A DNA stretch of 64,000 bases from Metaphire vulgaris (taxonomy: Eukaryota > Annelida > Clitellata > Crassiclitellata > Megascolecidae). The stretch covers positions 4,077,429-4,141,428 of the forward strand of contig CM030853.1 of the NCBI GenBank assembly GCA_018105865.1, written 5' to 3'. The position numbers and the translations under genes are program-made. Positions 21,035 through 36,000 of this stretch are shown one piece after another (position 1 is the first letter of the stretch; every line of letters begins with the position of its first letter). The notes beneath the pieces were generated by a model. It worked only from the letters and a program-made list of their open reading frames with translations, ran no database searches and was not told where the DNA came from.

Positions 21035-24000
21035 GTAAGTCTAGATAACGGGAGAAACTATTGTAAATACAATCTTAAATAAAAATTGTGGTAGACGCTG
21101 TTATGTTTTAACTAACTTGTGATTTCCTAATAATTTCGCGTACCTTTGAGTAGCATTTATGTTTTTCGAATTACTAAGAGTTACAGCCTTATGCGGAGAA
21201 AGACATGTTAACACTAGAATCAGTTTGTGCAGCTGGTGGCATCATTTATCGGGTCGGGAAGCTAGCAGAGTGGTAACAACACTGGACGATAGAGCAGCAG
21301 GTCGCGGTTTCGATACCCGCAGGAGCCATATGGTCGACTCAACCTTACTCGCTAGAGGGCGCTGGTAAAACGAAGAGCAGCACGAGCTCTAAATTGCGAA
21401 TTTTGGACACGTTTGTGATATGCACCTTATTGCATGCGTGTGAGATGTGGACCATGAAGTAAGAAGACAGATCAAAACTGAGCGCGTTTGAAATGAAATG
21501 GTATATAAAAATTATGAAAATAAGTTATAACGTTATGATTGAAAATAATACCATTCGCAAAAACCTGAGACGAACAAAGACTTATGGACAAGATCTCAGA
21601 GGCGGATCTAGGGGAGGGCAGGGGGTAGACATGTCCCCGGGCGCCGAGGTGAGGGGGCGCCAAAATCGGATATTTGGGTAAGTGAAATGCACAATAAAGA
21701 AGAAGAAACACGTGTGTCGACCTTTTTTGCTTGTCAGCACTATATGAAGAGGGGCGCCGTCAGAGTTGAGGGGCGCCGAAAAACGATATCACGACCTTTT
21801 TTTGCTTGTCAGTTATGTTAATGTTAGGGGCGCCAACGTACACTTTGTCCCCGGGCGCCGAATACCCTAGATCCGCCTCTGCAAGATCTTCATCTTTATG
21901 TGTTGCCCTCTATCTATCTTTTGCCGCGCTTATGTCATTTTACAAGTTTAATTTCATTCCGGAATCGGTGTCCATCTTAACTATGTTCATCACCAAGGTC
22001 TTCAAGTCTTCTTCATTTTCAGTTAATAAGGTGGTGTCATCTGCAAACCTTATGGTGTTTATATCGCATCCTCCTATTTCAACTCCAGGTAATCCATTTG
22101 GGGCTTCTGATAGTAGGAATTCGTTATAGAGATTGGACTGAATGGGCGACACTATGCATCCCTGTCTTACTCCTCTTCGGATCTTAAAATATTTTGCTTC
22201 TCCTGATTTAATACTGGCACAAGCTTCTTCATTCCAGTACAGGCGTTCTATCAGCTTTCTTTCCAGGCCTGGTATCCCTGTTAGTTTTATGACTTCCCTA
22301 CGTTTCACTTTATCAAAAACTTTTAGAATAAAAATGAATATGCATTTTAGACATTCATCTGGCATTTCTCATTTAGGCCTACTGCATATTTTGCTTAGTA
22401 GTGCTGTAATTAGCTAGCTAGTTAGTTAGTAAATTTATATAGCGCAGAAACCTGAAAGAAGCGCCCAAGTCAAGAGTGCTTTATAGGCTACTTTATACGA
22501 GATCTCATTGTAAGTGTGTTTTAAGTTTCCTTGTCGCGTGGCCGGGTAGTGCATTCCAGAGAATAAGACTTCCACGCGTGACCGATCTCTCGCCAAACTA
22601 TCTGTATTCGTCTTTGTCCCAGTCTCTGCTGAAACTTTGCCGGAATTTCATCTGGTCCCGGACATATCTCTTTTGGCAGTTTTATTATCGATTCCATTTC
22701 TTTACAGTAGTTGTTATTAGGTTTTGAGCAATTGTTGAATTAAGGTTCTCTTCTTCTCCTCTGTTGCTTGTATACAAATTTTCAACTTAGTATCGACGTA
22801 TGGCGTCCAGCGCGCTAAATGTTCACATTCTCTTGTCTCTGTAACGCTGCCCTCAAAAGGTGTAAGAAAAGGTCGAAAAAACAGGGAGGGCGAATAGCAG
22901 TAGCGTAACCGGATTTCAACACCAGGGGGAGCGGAGAACATGTTTTTAAAAAAACTCCACTTTTTCAATCCACATCAAACGACGCCACAACATCGAAATT
23001 TTTCGCAGACAAAAACTGATAACAAGCAATGAAGACGTTTATAGACTGATATTTTGTTGTTGCTCCTTCAAACTTTTAAAAAATATATATTACATTTCGG
23101 GAAAAAAAGGTGCCATTCTCGAGAAATTGCCGTCAAAAAGCGGCCGCTTGGCCTGCAAGCGCTAGCTACGACACTGGCAATCACCCTTTTAAGCATGCAA
23201 AGTTATTAATTATCTATTAACCCCTTAACTGGGCAACTATTTGTAACTCATTGTAAAACGGACGAGCGTTACTCGGGGCACCCAGTTAAGGGGTTAACTC
23301 TGAAATATATATAAACACAGAAAGCCAATTTTGCACATACGCAAATTTTAGATATCGCCAAAAGAGAAAACTGAACAAAGCGAGAAAAACACATTTGCAG
23401 AACAACTACAATCCAACGCGAAGAAGAAAACGACACAACTAGAAGGAAAACATTTTCCAAGTACAGAATCCGCGAGAGAAACAATATTAACCGAAAGCAG
23501 AACCCATGGAAAACGGACAACTGAAAGAAAGAAATCATCGTCGAGCGAGAGAAACAGAAGAACGACAACTTCAATCAACGAAAAAATATGTCCGGAAGAA
23601 GAATTTCGAATATTTTTAACTTCTTATGTGTCACCGGAGGAAACAGTCACAGAAACAACAGGTGGAAAAGAAGAGACAATGCCAACGGCTGAAACTCCGT
23701 CGACGGCGGAAATATCCCAGGCAACAACAGGCGGATCGGAAGGGACAGGTCCAACTGAAGAAACACCATCGACGGCAGAAACGGCCCAAGCAACAACAGG
23801 TGGAACGCAAGGAACAGGTCTAACGGAAGAAACTCCATCGACGGCAGAAACGGCCAAGAGAACAACAGGTGGCAGGCCTGGAACAGGTCCAACTGAAGAA
23901 ACTCCATCGACGGCAGAAACGCCCAAGAGAACAACAAGTGGCACTCTAGGGACAGGTCCAACTGAAGAAACTCCGTCGACGGCAGAAACGCCTCTACAAA

Positions 24001-27000
24001 CAAGCGGCGGCACTCACGGTACCGGTCCAACTGAAGAAACTCCGTCGACGGCAGAAACGGCCCAAGCAACAACAGGTGGCACTCTAGGGACAGGTCCAAC
24101 TGAAGAAACTCCGTCGACGGCAGAAACGCCTCTGCAAACAAGCGGCGGCACTCACGGTACCGGTTCAACTGAAGAAACTCCGTCGAGGGCAGAAACGGCC
24201 AAGAGAACAACAGGTGGCACGCCTGGGACAGGACCAACTGAAGAAACTCCATCGACGGCAGAAACGGTCAAGAGAACAACAGGTGGCACGCCTGGGACAG
24301 GTCCAACTGAAGAAACTCCGTCGACTGCAGAAACGCCTCTACAAACAACCGGCGGCACACACGGTACCGGTCCAACTGAAGAAACTCCATCGACGGCAGA
24401 AACGCCCCAGGCAACCACTGGAGGCACGCATGGGACAGGTCCAACGGAAGAAACTCCGTCGACGGCAGAAACGCCCAAGAGAACAACAAGTGGCCCTCTA
24501 GGGACAGGTCCAACTGAAGAAACTCCATCGACGGCAGAAACGGCCCAGGCAACTACTGGAGGCACGCACGGGACAGGTCCAACGGAAGAAACTCCGTCGA
24601 CGGCAGAAACGCCTCTGCAAACAAGCGGCGGCACTCACGGTACCGGTCCAACTGAAGAAACTCCGTCGACGGCAGAAACGGCCAAGAGAACAACAGGTGG
24701 CACGCCTGGGACAGGTCCAACTGAAGAAACTCCATCGACGGCAGAAACGCCCAAGAGAACAACAAGTGGCCCTCTAGGGACAGGTCCAACTGAAGAAACT
24801 CCATCGACGGCAGAAACGGCCCAAGCAACAACAGGTGGAACGCAAGGAACAGGTCCAACGGAAGAAACTCCGTCGACGGCAGAAACGCCCCAGGCAACCA
24901 CTGGAGGCACGCATGGGACAGGTCCAACGGAAGAAACTCCGTCGACGGCAGAAACGCCTCTACAAACAACCGGGGGCACACACGGTACCGGTCCAACTGA
25001 AGAAACTCCGTCGACGGCAGAAACGGCCCAAGCAAAAACAGGTGGAACGCCAGGGACAGGTCCAACTGAAGAAACTCCATCGACGGCAGAAACCGCCAAG
25101 AGAACAACAGAAGGAACGCAAGGAACAGGTCCAACTGAAGAAACTCCATCGACGGCAGAAACGGCCAATAGAACAACAGGTGGCACGCCTGGGACAGGTC
25201 CAACTGAAGAAACTCCGTCGACTGCAGAAACGCCTCTACAAACAACCGGCGGCACACACGGTACCGGTCCAACTGAAGAAACTCCATCGACGGCAGAAAC
25301 GCCCAAGAGAACAACAAGTGGCACTCTAGGGACAGGTCCCACTGAAGAAACTCCATCGACGGCAGAAACGGCCCAAGCAACAACAGGTGGAACGCACGGA
25401 ACAGGTCAAACGGAAGAAACTCCGTCGACGGCAGAAACGCTCCAGGCAACCACTGGAGGCACGCACGGGACAGGTCCAACGGAAGAAACTCCGTCGACGG
25501 CAGAAACGTCTCTGCAAACAACCGGCGGCACTCACGGTACCGGTCCAACTGAAGAAACTCCGTCGACGGCAGAAACGGCCAAGAAAACAACAGGTGGCAT
25601 GCCTGGGACAGGTCCAACTGAAGAAACTCCTTCGACGGCAGAAACGGCCAAGAGAACAACAGAAGGAACGCAAGGAACAGGTCCAACTGAAGAAACTCCT
25701 TCGACGGCAGAAACGGCCAAGAGAACAACAGAAGGAACGCAAGGAACAGGTCCAACTGAAGAAACTCCATCGACGGCAGAAACGGCCAAGAGAACAACAG
25801 GTGGCACTTTAGGGACAGGTCCAACTGAAGAAACTCCATCGACGGCAGAAACGCCCAAGAGAACAACAAGTGGCACTCTAGGGACAGGTCCAACTGAAGA
25901 AACTCCATCGACGGCAGAAACGGCCCAAGCAACAACAGGTGGAACGCAAGGAACAGCCCCAACGGCAGAAACACCGTCGACGGCAGAAACGCCCCAGGCA
26001 ACCACTGGAGGCACGCGCGGGACAGGTCCAACTGAAGAAACTCCGTCGACTGCAGAAACGCCTCTACAAACAACCGGCGGCACACACGTTACCGGTCCAA
26101 CTGAAGAAACTCCGTCGACGGCAGAAACGGCCAAGAGAACAACAGAAGGAACGCAAGGAACAGGTCCAACTGAAGAAACTCCGTCGACGGCAGATACGGC
26201 CAAGAGAACAACAGAAGGAACGCAAAGAACAGGTCCAACTGAAGAAACTCCGTCGACGGCAGAAACGGCCAAGAGAACAACAGAAGGAACGCAAGGAACA
26301 GGTCCAACTGAAGAAACTCCGTCGACGGCAGGAACGGCCAAGAGAACAACAGAAGGAACGCAAGGAACAGGTCCAACTGAAGAAACTCCATCGACGGCAG
26401 AAACGGCCAAGAGAACAACAGAAGGAACGCAAGGAACAGGTCCAACTGAAGAAACTCCGTCGACGGCAGAAACGGCCAAGAGAACAACAGAAGGAACGCA
26501 AGGAACAGGTCCAACTGAAGAAACTCCATCGACGGCAGAAACGGCCAAGAGAACAACAGGTGGCACGCCTGGGACAGGTCCAACTGAAGAAACTCCATCG
26601 ACGGCAGAAACGCCCAAGAGAACAACAAGTGGCACTCTAGGGACAGGTCCAACTGAAGAAACTCCATCGACGGCAGAAACGGCCCAAGCAACAACAGGTG
26701 GAACGCAAGGAACAGGCCCAACGGAAGAAACACCGTCGACGGCAGAAACGCCCCAGGCAACCACTGGAAGCATGCGCGGGACAGGTCCAACTGAAGAAAC
26801 TCCGTCGACTGCAAAAACGCCTCTAAAAACAACCGGCGGCACACACGTTACCGGTCCAACTGAAGAAACTCCGTCGACGGCAGAAACGGCCCAAGCAACA
26901 ACAGGTGGAACGCTAGGGACAGGTCCAACTGAAGAAACTCCGTCGACGGCAGAAACGCCTCTGCAAACAAGCGGCGGCACTCACGGTACCGGTCCAACTG

Positions 27001-30000
27001 AAGAAACTCCGTCGACGGCAGAAACGGCCAAGAGAACAACAGGTGGCACGCCTGGGACAGTTCCAACGGAAGAAACTCCATCGACGGCAGAAACGCCCAA
27101 GAGAACAACAAGTGGCACTCTAGGTACAGGTCCCACTGAAGAAACTCCATCGACGGCAGAAACGGCCCAAGCAACAATAGGTGGAACGCAAGGAACAGGT
27201 CCAACGGAAGAAACTCCGTCGACGGCAGAAACGCTCCAGGCAGCCACTGGAGGCACGCACGGGACAGGTCCAACGGAAAAAACTCCGTCGACGGCAGAAA
27301 CGTCTCTGCAAACAACCGGCGGCACTCACGGTACCGGTCCAACTGAAGAAACTCCGTCGACGGCAGAAACGCCTCTGCAAACAAGCGGCGGCACTCACGG
27401 TACCGGTCCAACTGAAGAAACTCCGTCGACGGCAGAAACGGCCAAGAGAACAACAGGTGGCACGCCTGGGACAGTTCCAACGGAAGAAACTCCATCGACG
27501 GCAGAAACGCCCAAGAGAACAACAAGTGGCACTCTAGGGACAGGTCCCACTGAAGAAACTCCATCGACGGCAGAAACGGCCCAAGCAACAATAGGTGGAA
27601 CGCAAGGAACAGGTCCAACGGAAGAAACTCCGTCGACGGCAGAAACGCTCCAGGCAGCCACTGGAGGCACGCACGGGACAGGTCCAACGGAAGAAACTCC
27701 GTCGACGGCAGAAACGTCTCTGCAAACAACCGGCGGCACTCACGGTACCGGTCCAACTGAAGAAACTCCGTCGACGGCAGAAACGGCCCAAGCAACAACA
27801 GGTGGAACGCCAAAGACTGGTCCAACTGAAGAAACTCCATCGACAGCAGAAACGGCCAAGAGAACAACAGAAGGAACGCAAGGAACAGGTCCAACTGAAG
27901 AAACTCAATCGACGGCAGAAACGGCCAAGAGAACAACAGGTGGAACGCAAGGAACAGGTCCAACTGAAGAAACTCCATCGACGGCAGAAACGCCCAAGAG
28001 AACAACAAGTGGCACTCTAGGGACAGGTCCCACTGAAGAAACTCCATCGACGGCAGAAACGGCCCAAGCAACAATAGGTGGAACGCAAGGAACAGGTCCA
28101 ACGGAAGAAACTCCGTCGACGGCAGAAACGCTCCAGGCAGCCACTGGAGGCACGCACGGGACAGGTCCAACGGAAAAAACTCCGTCGACGGCAGAAACGT
28201 CTCTGCAAACAACCGGCGGCACTCACGGTACCGGTCCAACTGAAGAAACTCCGTCGACGGCAGAAACGCCTCTGCAAACAAGCGGCGGCACTCACGGTAC
28301 CGGTCCAACTGAAGAAACTCCGTCGACGGCAGAAACGGCCAAGAGAACAACAGGTGGCACGCCTGGGACAGTTCCAACGGAAGAAACTCCATCGACGGCA
28401 GAAAAGCCCAAGAGAACAACAAGTGGCACTCTAGGGACAGGTCCCACTGAAGAAACTCCATCGACGGCAGAAACGGCCCAAGCAACAATAGGTGGAACGC
28501 AAGGAACAGGTCCAACGGAAGAAACTCCGTCGACGGCAGAAACGCTCCAGGCAGCCAGTGGAGGCACGCACGGGACAGGTCCAACGGAAGAAACTCCGTC
28601 GACGGCAGAAACGTCTCTGCAAACAACCGGCGGCACTCACGGTACCGGTCCAACTGAAGAAACTCCGTCGACGGCAGAAACGGCCCAAGCAACAACAGGT
28701 GGAACGCCAAAGACTGGTCCAACTGAAGAAACTCCATCGACAGCAGAAACGGCCAAGAGAACAACAGAAGGAACGCAAGGAACAGGTCCAACTGAAGAAA
28801 CTCCATCGACGGCAGAAACGGCCAAGAGAACAACAGGTGGAACGCAAGGAACAGGTCCAACTGAAGAAACTCCATCGACGGCAGAAACGCCCAAGAGAAC
28901 AACAAGTGGCACTCTAGGGACAGGTCCCACTGAAGAAACTCCATCGACGGCAGAAACGGCCCAAGCAACAATAGGTGGAACGCAAGGAACAGGTCCAACG
29001 GAAGAAACTCCGTCGACGGCAGAAACGCTCCAGGCAGCCACTGGAGGCACGCACGGGACAGGTCCAACGGAAAAAACTCCGTCGACGGCAGAAACGTCTC
29101 TGCAAACAACCGGCGGCACTCACGGTACCGGTCCAACTGAAGAAACTCCGTCGACGGCAGAAACGCCTCTGCAAACAAGCGGCGGCACTCACGGTACCGG
29201 TCCAACTGAAGAAACTCCGTCGACGGCAGAAACGGCCAAGAGAACAACAGGTGGCACGCCTGGGACAGTTCCAACGGAAGAAACTCCATCGACGGCAGAA
29301 ACGCCCAAAGAGAACAACAAGTGGCACTCTAGGGACAGGTCCCACTGAAGAAACTCCATCGACGGCAGAAACGGCCCAAGCAACAATAGGTGGAACGCAA
29401 GGAACAGGTCCAACGGAAGAAACTCCGTCGACGGCAGAAACGCTCCAGGCAGCCACTGGAGGCACGCACGGGACAGGTCCAACGGAAGAAACTCCGTCGA
29501 CGGCAGAAACGTCTCTGCAAACAACCGGCGGCACTCACGGTACCGGTCCAACTGAAGAAACTCCGTCGACGGCAGAAACGGCCCAAGCAACAACAGGTGG
29601 AACGCCAAAGACTGGTCCAACTGAAGAAACTCCATCGACAGCAGAAACGGCCAAGAGAACAACAGAAGGAACGCAAGGAACAGGTCCAACTGAAGAAACT
29701 CCATCGACGGCAGAAACGGCCAAGAGAACAACAGGTGGAACGCAAGGAACAGGTCCAACTGAAGAAACTCCATCGACGGCAGAAACGCCCAAGCGAACAA
29801 CAAGTGGCCCTCTAGGGACAGGTCCCACTGAAGAAACTCCATCGACGGCAGAAAGGGCCCAAGCAACAACAGGTGGAACGCACGTAACAGGTCCAACGGA
29901 AGAAACTCCGTCGACGGCAGAAACGCTCCAGGCAGCCACTGGAGGCACGCACGGGACAGGTCCAACGGAAGAAACTCCGTCGACGGCAGAAACGTCTCTG

Positions 30001-33000
30001 CAAACAACCGGCGGCACTCACGGTACCGGTCCAACTGAAGAAACTCCGTCGACGGCAGAAACGGCCCAAGCAACAATAGGTGGAACGCCAAAGACTGGTC
30101 CAACTGAAGAAACTCCATCGACAGCAGAAACGGCCAAGAGAACAACAGAAGGAACGCAAGGAACAGGTCCAACTGAAGAAACTCCATCGACGGCAGAAAC
30201 GGCCAAGAGAACAACAGGTGGAACGCAAGGAACAGGTCCAACTGAAGAAACTCCATCGACGGCAGAAACGCCCAAGAGAACAACAAGTGGCACTCTAGGG
30301 ACAGGTCCCACTGAAGAAACTCCATCGACGGCAGAAACGGCCCAAGCAACAATAGGTGGAACGCAAGGAAGAGGTCCAACGGAAGAAACTCCGTCGACGG
30401 CAGAAACGCTCCAGGCAGCCACTGGAGGCACGCACGGGACAGGTCCAACGGAAAAAACTACGTCGACGGCAAAAACGTCTCTGCAAACAACCGGCGGCAC
30501 TCACGGTACCGGTCCAACTGAAGAAACTCCGTCGACGGCAGAAACGCCTCTGCAAACAAGCGGCGGCACTCACGGTACCGGTCCAACTGAAGAAACTCCG
30601 TCGACGGCAGAAACGGCCAAGAGAACAACAGGTGGAACGCCTGGGACAGTTCCAACGGAAGAAACTCCATCGACGGCAGAAACGCCCAAGAGAACAACAA
30701 GTGGCACTCTAGGGACAGGTCCCACTGAAGAAACTCCATCGACGGCAGAAACGGCCCAAGCAACAATAGGTGGAACGCAAGGAACAGGTCCAGCGGAAGA
30801 AACTCCGTCGACGGCAGAAACGCTCCAGGCAGCCACTGCAGGCACGCACGGGACAGGTCCAACGGAAGAAACTCCGTCGACGGCAGAAACGTCTCTGCAA
30901 ACAACCGGCGGCACTCACGGTACCGGTCCAACTGAAGAAACTCCGTCGACGGCAGAAACGGCCCAAGCAACAACAGGTGGAACGCCAAAGACTGGTCCAA
31001 CTGAAGAAACTCCATCGACATCAGAAACGGCCAAGAGAACAACAGAAGGAACGCAAGGAACAGGTCCAACTGAAGAAACTCCATCGACGGCAGAAACGGC
31101 CAAGAGAACAACAGGTGGAACGCAAGGAACAGGTCCAACTGAAGAAACTCCATCGACGGCAGAAACGCCCAAGCGAACAACAAGTGGCACTCTAGGGACA
31201 GGTCCCACTGAAGAAACTCCGTCGACGGCAGAAACGCCCAAGAGAACAACAAGTGGCACTCTAGGGACAGGTCCCACTGAAGAAACTCCATCGACGGCAG
31301 AAACGGCCAAGAGAACAACAGAAGGAACGCAAGGAACAGGTCCAACTGAAGAAACTCCATCGACGGCAGAAACGGCCAAGAGAACAACAGGTGGCACGCC
31401 TGGGACAAGTCCAACTGAAGAAACTCCATCGACGGCAGAAACGCCCAAGAGAACAACAAGTGGCACTCTAGGGACAGGTCCCACTGAAGAAACTCCATCG
31501 ACGGCAGAAACGGCCCAAGCAACAATAGGTGGAACGCACGGAACAGGTCCAACGGAAGAAACTCCGTCGACGGCAGAAACGCCCCAGGCAACCACTGGAG
31601 GCACGCACGCAACAGGTCCAACTGAAGAAACTCCGTCGACTGCAGAAACGCCTCTACAAACAACCGGCGGCACACACGGTACCGGTCCAACTGAAGAAAC
31701 TCCGTCGACGGCAGAAACGGCCCAAGCAACAACAGGTGGCACGCCTGGGACAGGTCCAACTGAAGAAACTCCGTCGACGGCAGAAACGGCCAAGAGAACA
31801 ACAGAAGGAACGCAAGGAACAGGTCCAACTGAAGAAACTCCATCGACGGCAGAAACGGCCAAGAGAACAACAGGTGGCACGCCTGGGACAGGTCCAACTG
31901 AAGAAACTCCATCGACGGCAGAAACGCCCAAGAGAACAACAAGTGGCACTCTAGGGACAGGTCCAACTGAAGAAACTCCATCGACGGCAGAAACGGCCCA
32001 AGCAACAACAGGTGGAACGCAAGGAACAGGCCCAACGGAAGAAACACCGTCGACGGCAGAAACGCCCCAGGCAACCACTGGAGGAACGCGCGGGACAGGT
32101 CCAACTGAAGAAACTCCGTCGACGGTAGAAACGCCTCTACAAACAACCGGCGGCACACACGTTACCGGTCCAACTGAAGAAACTCCGTCGACGGGAGAAA
32201 CGGCCCAAGCAACAACAGGTGGAGCGCTAGGGCCAGGTCCAACTGAAGAAACTCCGTCGACGGCAGAAACGCCTCTGCAAACAAGCGGCGGCACTCACGG
32301 TACCGGTCCAACTGAAGAAACTCCGTCGACGGCAGAAACGGCCAAGAGAACAACAGGTGGCACGCCTGGGACAGGTCCAACTGAAGAAACTCCATCGACG
32401 GCAGAAACGGCCAAGAGAACAACAGGTGGCACGCCTGGGACAGGTCCAATGGAAGAAACTCCATCGACGGCAGAAACGGCCAAGAGAACAACAAGTGGCA
32501 CTCTAGGGATAGGTCCCACTGAAGAAACTCCATCGACGGCAGAAACGGCCCAAGCAACAATAGGTGGAACGCAAGGAACAGGTCCAACGGAAGAAACTCC
32601 GTCGACGGCAGAAACGTCTCTGCAAACTACCGGCGGCACTCACGGTACCGGTCCAACTGAAGAAACTCCGTCGACGGCAGAAACGGCCAAGAGAACAACA
32701 GGTGGCACGCCTGGGACAGCTCCAACTAAAGAAACTCCGTCGACGGCAGAAACGGGCAAGAGAACAACAGAAGGAACGCAAGGAACAGGTCCAACTGAAG
32801 AAACTCCATCGACGGCAGAAACGGCCAAGAGAACAACAGGTGGCACGCCTGGGACAGGTCCAACCGAAGAAACTCCGTCGACGGCAGAAACGCCCCAGGC
32901 AACCACTGGAGGCACGCATGGGACAGGTCCAACTGAAGAAACTCCGTCGACGGCAGAAACGGCCCAAGCAACAACAGGTGGCACTCTAGGGACAGGTCCA

Positions 33001-36000
33001 ACTGAAGAAACTCCATCGACGGCAGAAACGGCCAAGAGAACAACAGGTGGCACGCCTGGGACAGGTCCAACTGAAGAAACTCCATCGACGGCAGAAACGG
33101 CCAAGAGAACAACAGAAGGAACGCAAGGAACAGGTCCAACTGAAGAAACTCTATCGACGGCAGAAACGGCCAAGAGAACAACAGGTGGCACGCCTGGGAC
33201 AGGTCCAACGGAAGAAACTCCGTCGACGGCAGAAACGGCCAAGAGAACAATAGAAGGAACGCAAGGAACAGGTCCAACTGAAGAAACTCCATCGACGGCA
33301 GAAACGGCCAAGAGAACAACAGGTGGCACGCCTGGGCCAGGTCCAACTGAAGAAACTCCATCGACGGCAGAAACGCCCAAGAGAACAACAAGTGGCACTC
33401 TAGGGACAGGTCCAACTGAAGAAACTCCATCGACGGCAGAAACGGCCCAAGCAACAACAGGTGGAACGCAAGGAACAGGCCCAACGGAAGAAACACCGTC
33501 GACGGCAGAAACGCCCCAGGCAACCACAGGAGGCACGCGCGGGACAGGTCCAACTGAAGAAACTCCGTCGACGGTAGAAACGCCTCTACAAACAACCGGC
33601 GGCACACACGTTACCGGTCGATCTGAAGAACCTCCGTCGACAGCAGAAACGGCCCAAGCAACAACAGGTGGAACGCTAGGGACAGGTCCAACTGAAGAAA
33701 CTCCGTCGACGGCAGAAACGCCTCTGCAAACAAGCGGCGGCACTCACGGTACCGGCCCAACTGAAAAAACTCCGTCGACGGCAGAAACGGCCAAGAGAAC
33801 AACAGGTGGCACGCCTGGGACAGGTCCAACTGAAGAAACTCCATCGACGGCAGAAACGGCCAAGAGAACAACAGGTGGCACGCCTGGGACAGGTCCAACG
33901 GAAGAAACTCCATCGACGGCAGAAACGCCCAAGAGAACAACAAGTGGCACTCTAGGGACAGGTCCCACTGAAGAAACTCCATCGACGGCAGAAACGGCCC
34001 AAGCAACAATAGGTGGAACGCAAAGAACAGGTCCAACGGAAGAAACTCCGTCGACGGCAGAAACGGCCAAGAGAACAACAGGTGGCACGCCTGGGGCAGG
34101 TCCAACTGAAGGAACTCCGTCGACGGCAGAAACGGCCAAGAGAACAACAGAAGGAACGCAAGGAACAGGTCCAACTGAAGAAACTCCATCGACGGCAGAA
34201 ACGGCCAAGAGAACAACAGGTGGCACGCCTGGGACAGGTCCAACTGAAGAAACTCCATCGACGGCAGAAACGCCCAAGAGAACAACAAGTGGCACTCTAA
34301 AGACAGGTCCAACTGAAGAACCTCCATCGACGGCAGAAACGGCCCAAGCAACAATAGGTGGAACGCAAAGAACAGGTCCAACGGAAGAAACTCCGTCGAC
34401 GGCAGAAACGCTCCAGGCAGCCACTGGAGGCACGCACGGGACAGGTCCAACGGAAGAAACTCCGTCGACGGCAGAAACGTCTCTGCAAACAACCGGCGGC
34501 ACTCACGGTACCGGTCCAACTGAAGAAACTCCGTCGACGGCAGAAACGGCCAAGAGAACAACAGGTGGCACGCCTGGGACAGGTCCAACTGAAGAAACTC
34601 CATCGACGGCAGAAACGCCCAAGAGAACAACAGAAGGAACGCAAGGAACAGGTCCAACTGAAGAAACTCCATCGACGGCAGAAACGGCCAAGAGAACAAC
34701 AGGTGGCACGCCTGGGACAGGTCCAACTGAAGAAACTCCATCGACGGCAGAAACGCCCAAAGAGAACAACAAGTGGCACTCTAGGGACAGGTCCAACTGA
34801 AGAAACTCCATCGACGGCAGAAAAAGCCCAACAGAACCACAAGTGGCCCTCAGGAACAGGTCCAACGGAAGAAACTCCTCCCACGGCAGAAACGCCCCAG
34901 GCAACCACTGGAGGCACGCATGGGACAGGTCCAACGGAAGAAACTCCGTCGACGGCAGAAACGCCTCTACAAACAACCGGCGGCACACACGGTACCGGTC
35001 CAACTGAAGAAACTCCGTCGACGGCAGAAACGGCCCAAGCAACAACAGGTGGAACGCCAGGGACAGTTCCAACTGAAGAAACTCCATCGACGGCAGAAAC
35101 GGCCAAGAGAACAACAGAAGGAACGCAAGGAACAGGTCCAACTGAAGAAACTCCATCGACGGCAGAAACGGCCAAGAGAACAACAGGTGGCACGCCTGGG
35201 ACAGGTCCAACTGAAGAAACTCCATCGACGGCAGAAACGCCCAAGAGAACAACAAGTGGCACTCTAGGGACAGGTCCAACTGAAGAAACTCCATCGACGG
35301 CAGAAACGGCCCAAGCAACAACAGGTGGAACGCAAGGAACAGGTCCAACGGAAGAAACTCCGTCGACGGCAGAAACGCCCCCAGGCAACCACTGGAGGCA
35401 CGCGCGGGACAGGTCCAACTGAAGAAACTCCGTCGACGGCAGAAACGCCCCTACAAACAACCGGCGGCACACACGGTACCGGTCCAACTGAAGAAACTCC
35501 GTCGACGGCAGAAACGCCCAAGACAACAACAAGTGGCACTCTAGGGACAGGTCCAACTGAAGAAACTCCATCGACGGCAGAAACGGCCCAAGCAACAACA
35601 GGTGGAACGCAAGGAACAGGTCCAACGGAAGAAACTCCGTCGACGGCAGAAACGCCCCAGGCAACCACTGGAGGCACGCGCGGGACATGTCCAACTGAAG
35701 AAACTCCGTCGACGGCAGAAACGCCTCTACAAACAACCGGCGGCACACACGGTACCGGTCCAACTGAAGAAACTCCGTCGACGGCAGAAACGCCTCTACA
35801 AACAACCGGCGGCACACACGTTACCGGTCCAACTGAAGAAACTCCGTCGACGGCAGAAACGCCTCTGCAAACAAGCGGCGGCACTCACGGTACCGGTCCA
35901 ACTGAAGAAACTCCGTCGACGGCAGAAACGGCCAAGAGAACAACAGGTGGCACGCCTGGAACAGGTCCAACTGAAGAAACTCCATCTACGGCAGAAACGC

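Larger units (their letters stand above)
21035..23351. other. Intron 1 of the mucin-like gene, mobile-element debris
   Basis: 2.3 kb containing a SINE head (21251), a perfect-TSD MITE (21597-21881), a minus-strand reverse transcriptase fragment (21940-22365), a decayed hAT-like element (22898-23176) and a TTAA mini-MITE (23217-23297). The last lies 54 bp above the acceptor and may supply the branch-point region (GGTTAAC). Confidence 0.6.

Noticed and set aside
21940..22365. Host gene on the minus strand
   Set aside because: The FADD block and RRGVRQGC motif identify it as a reverse transcriptase fragment of a non-LTR retrotransposon.
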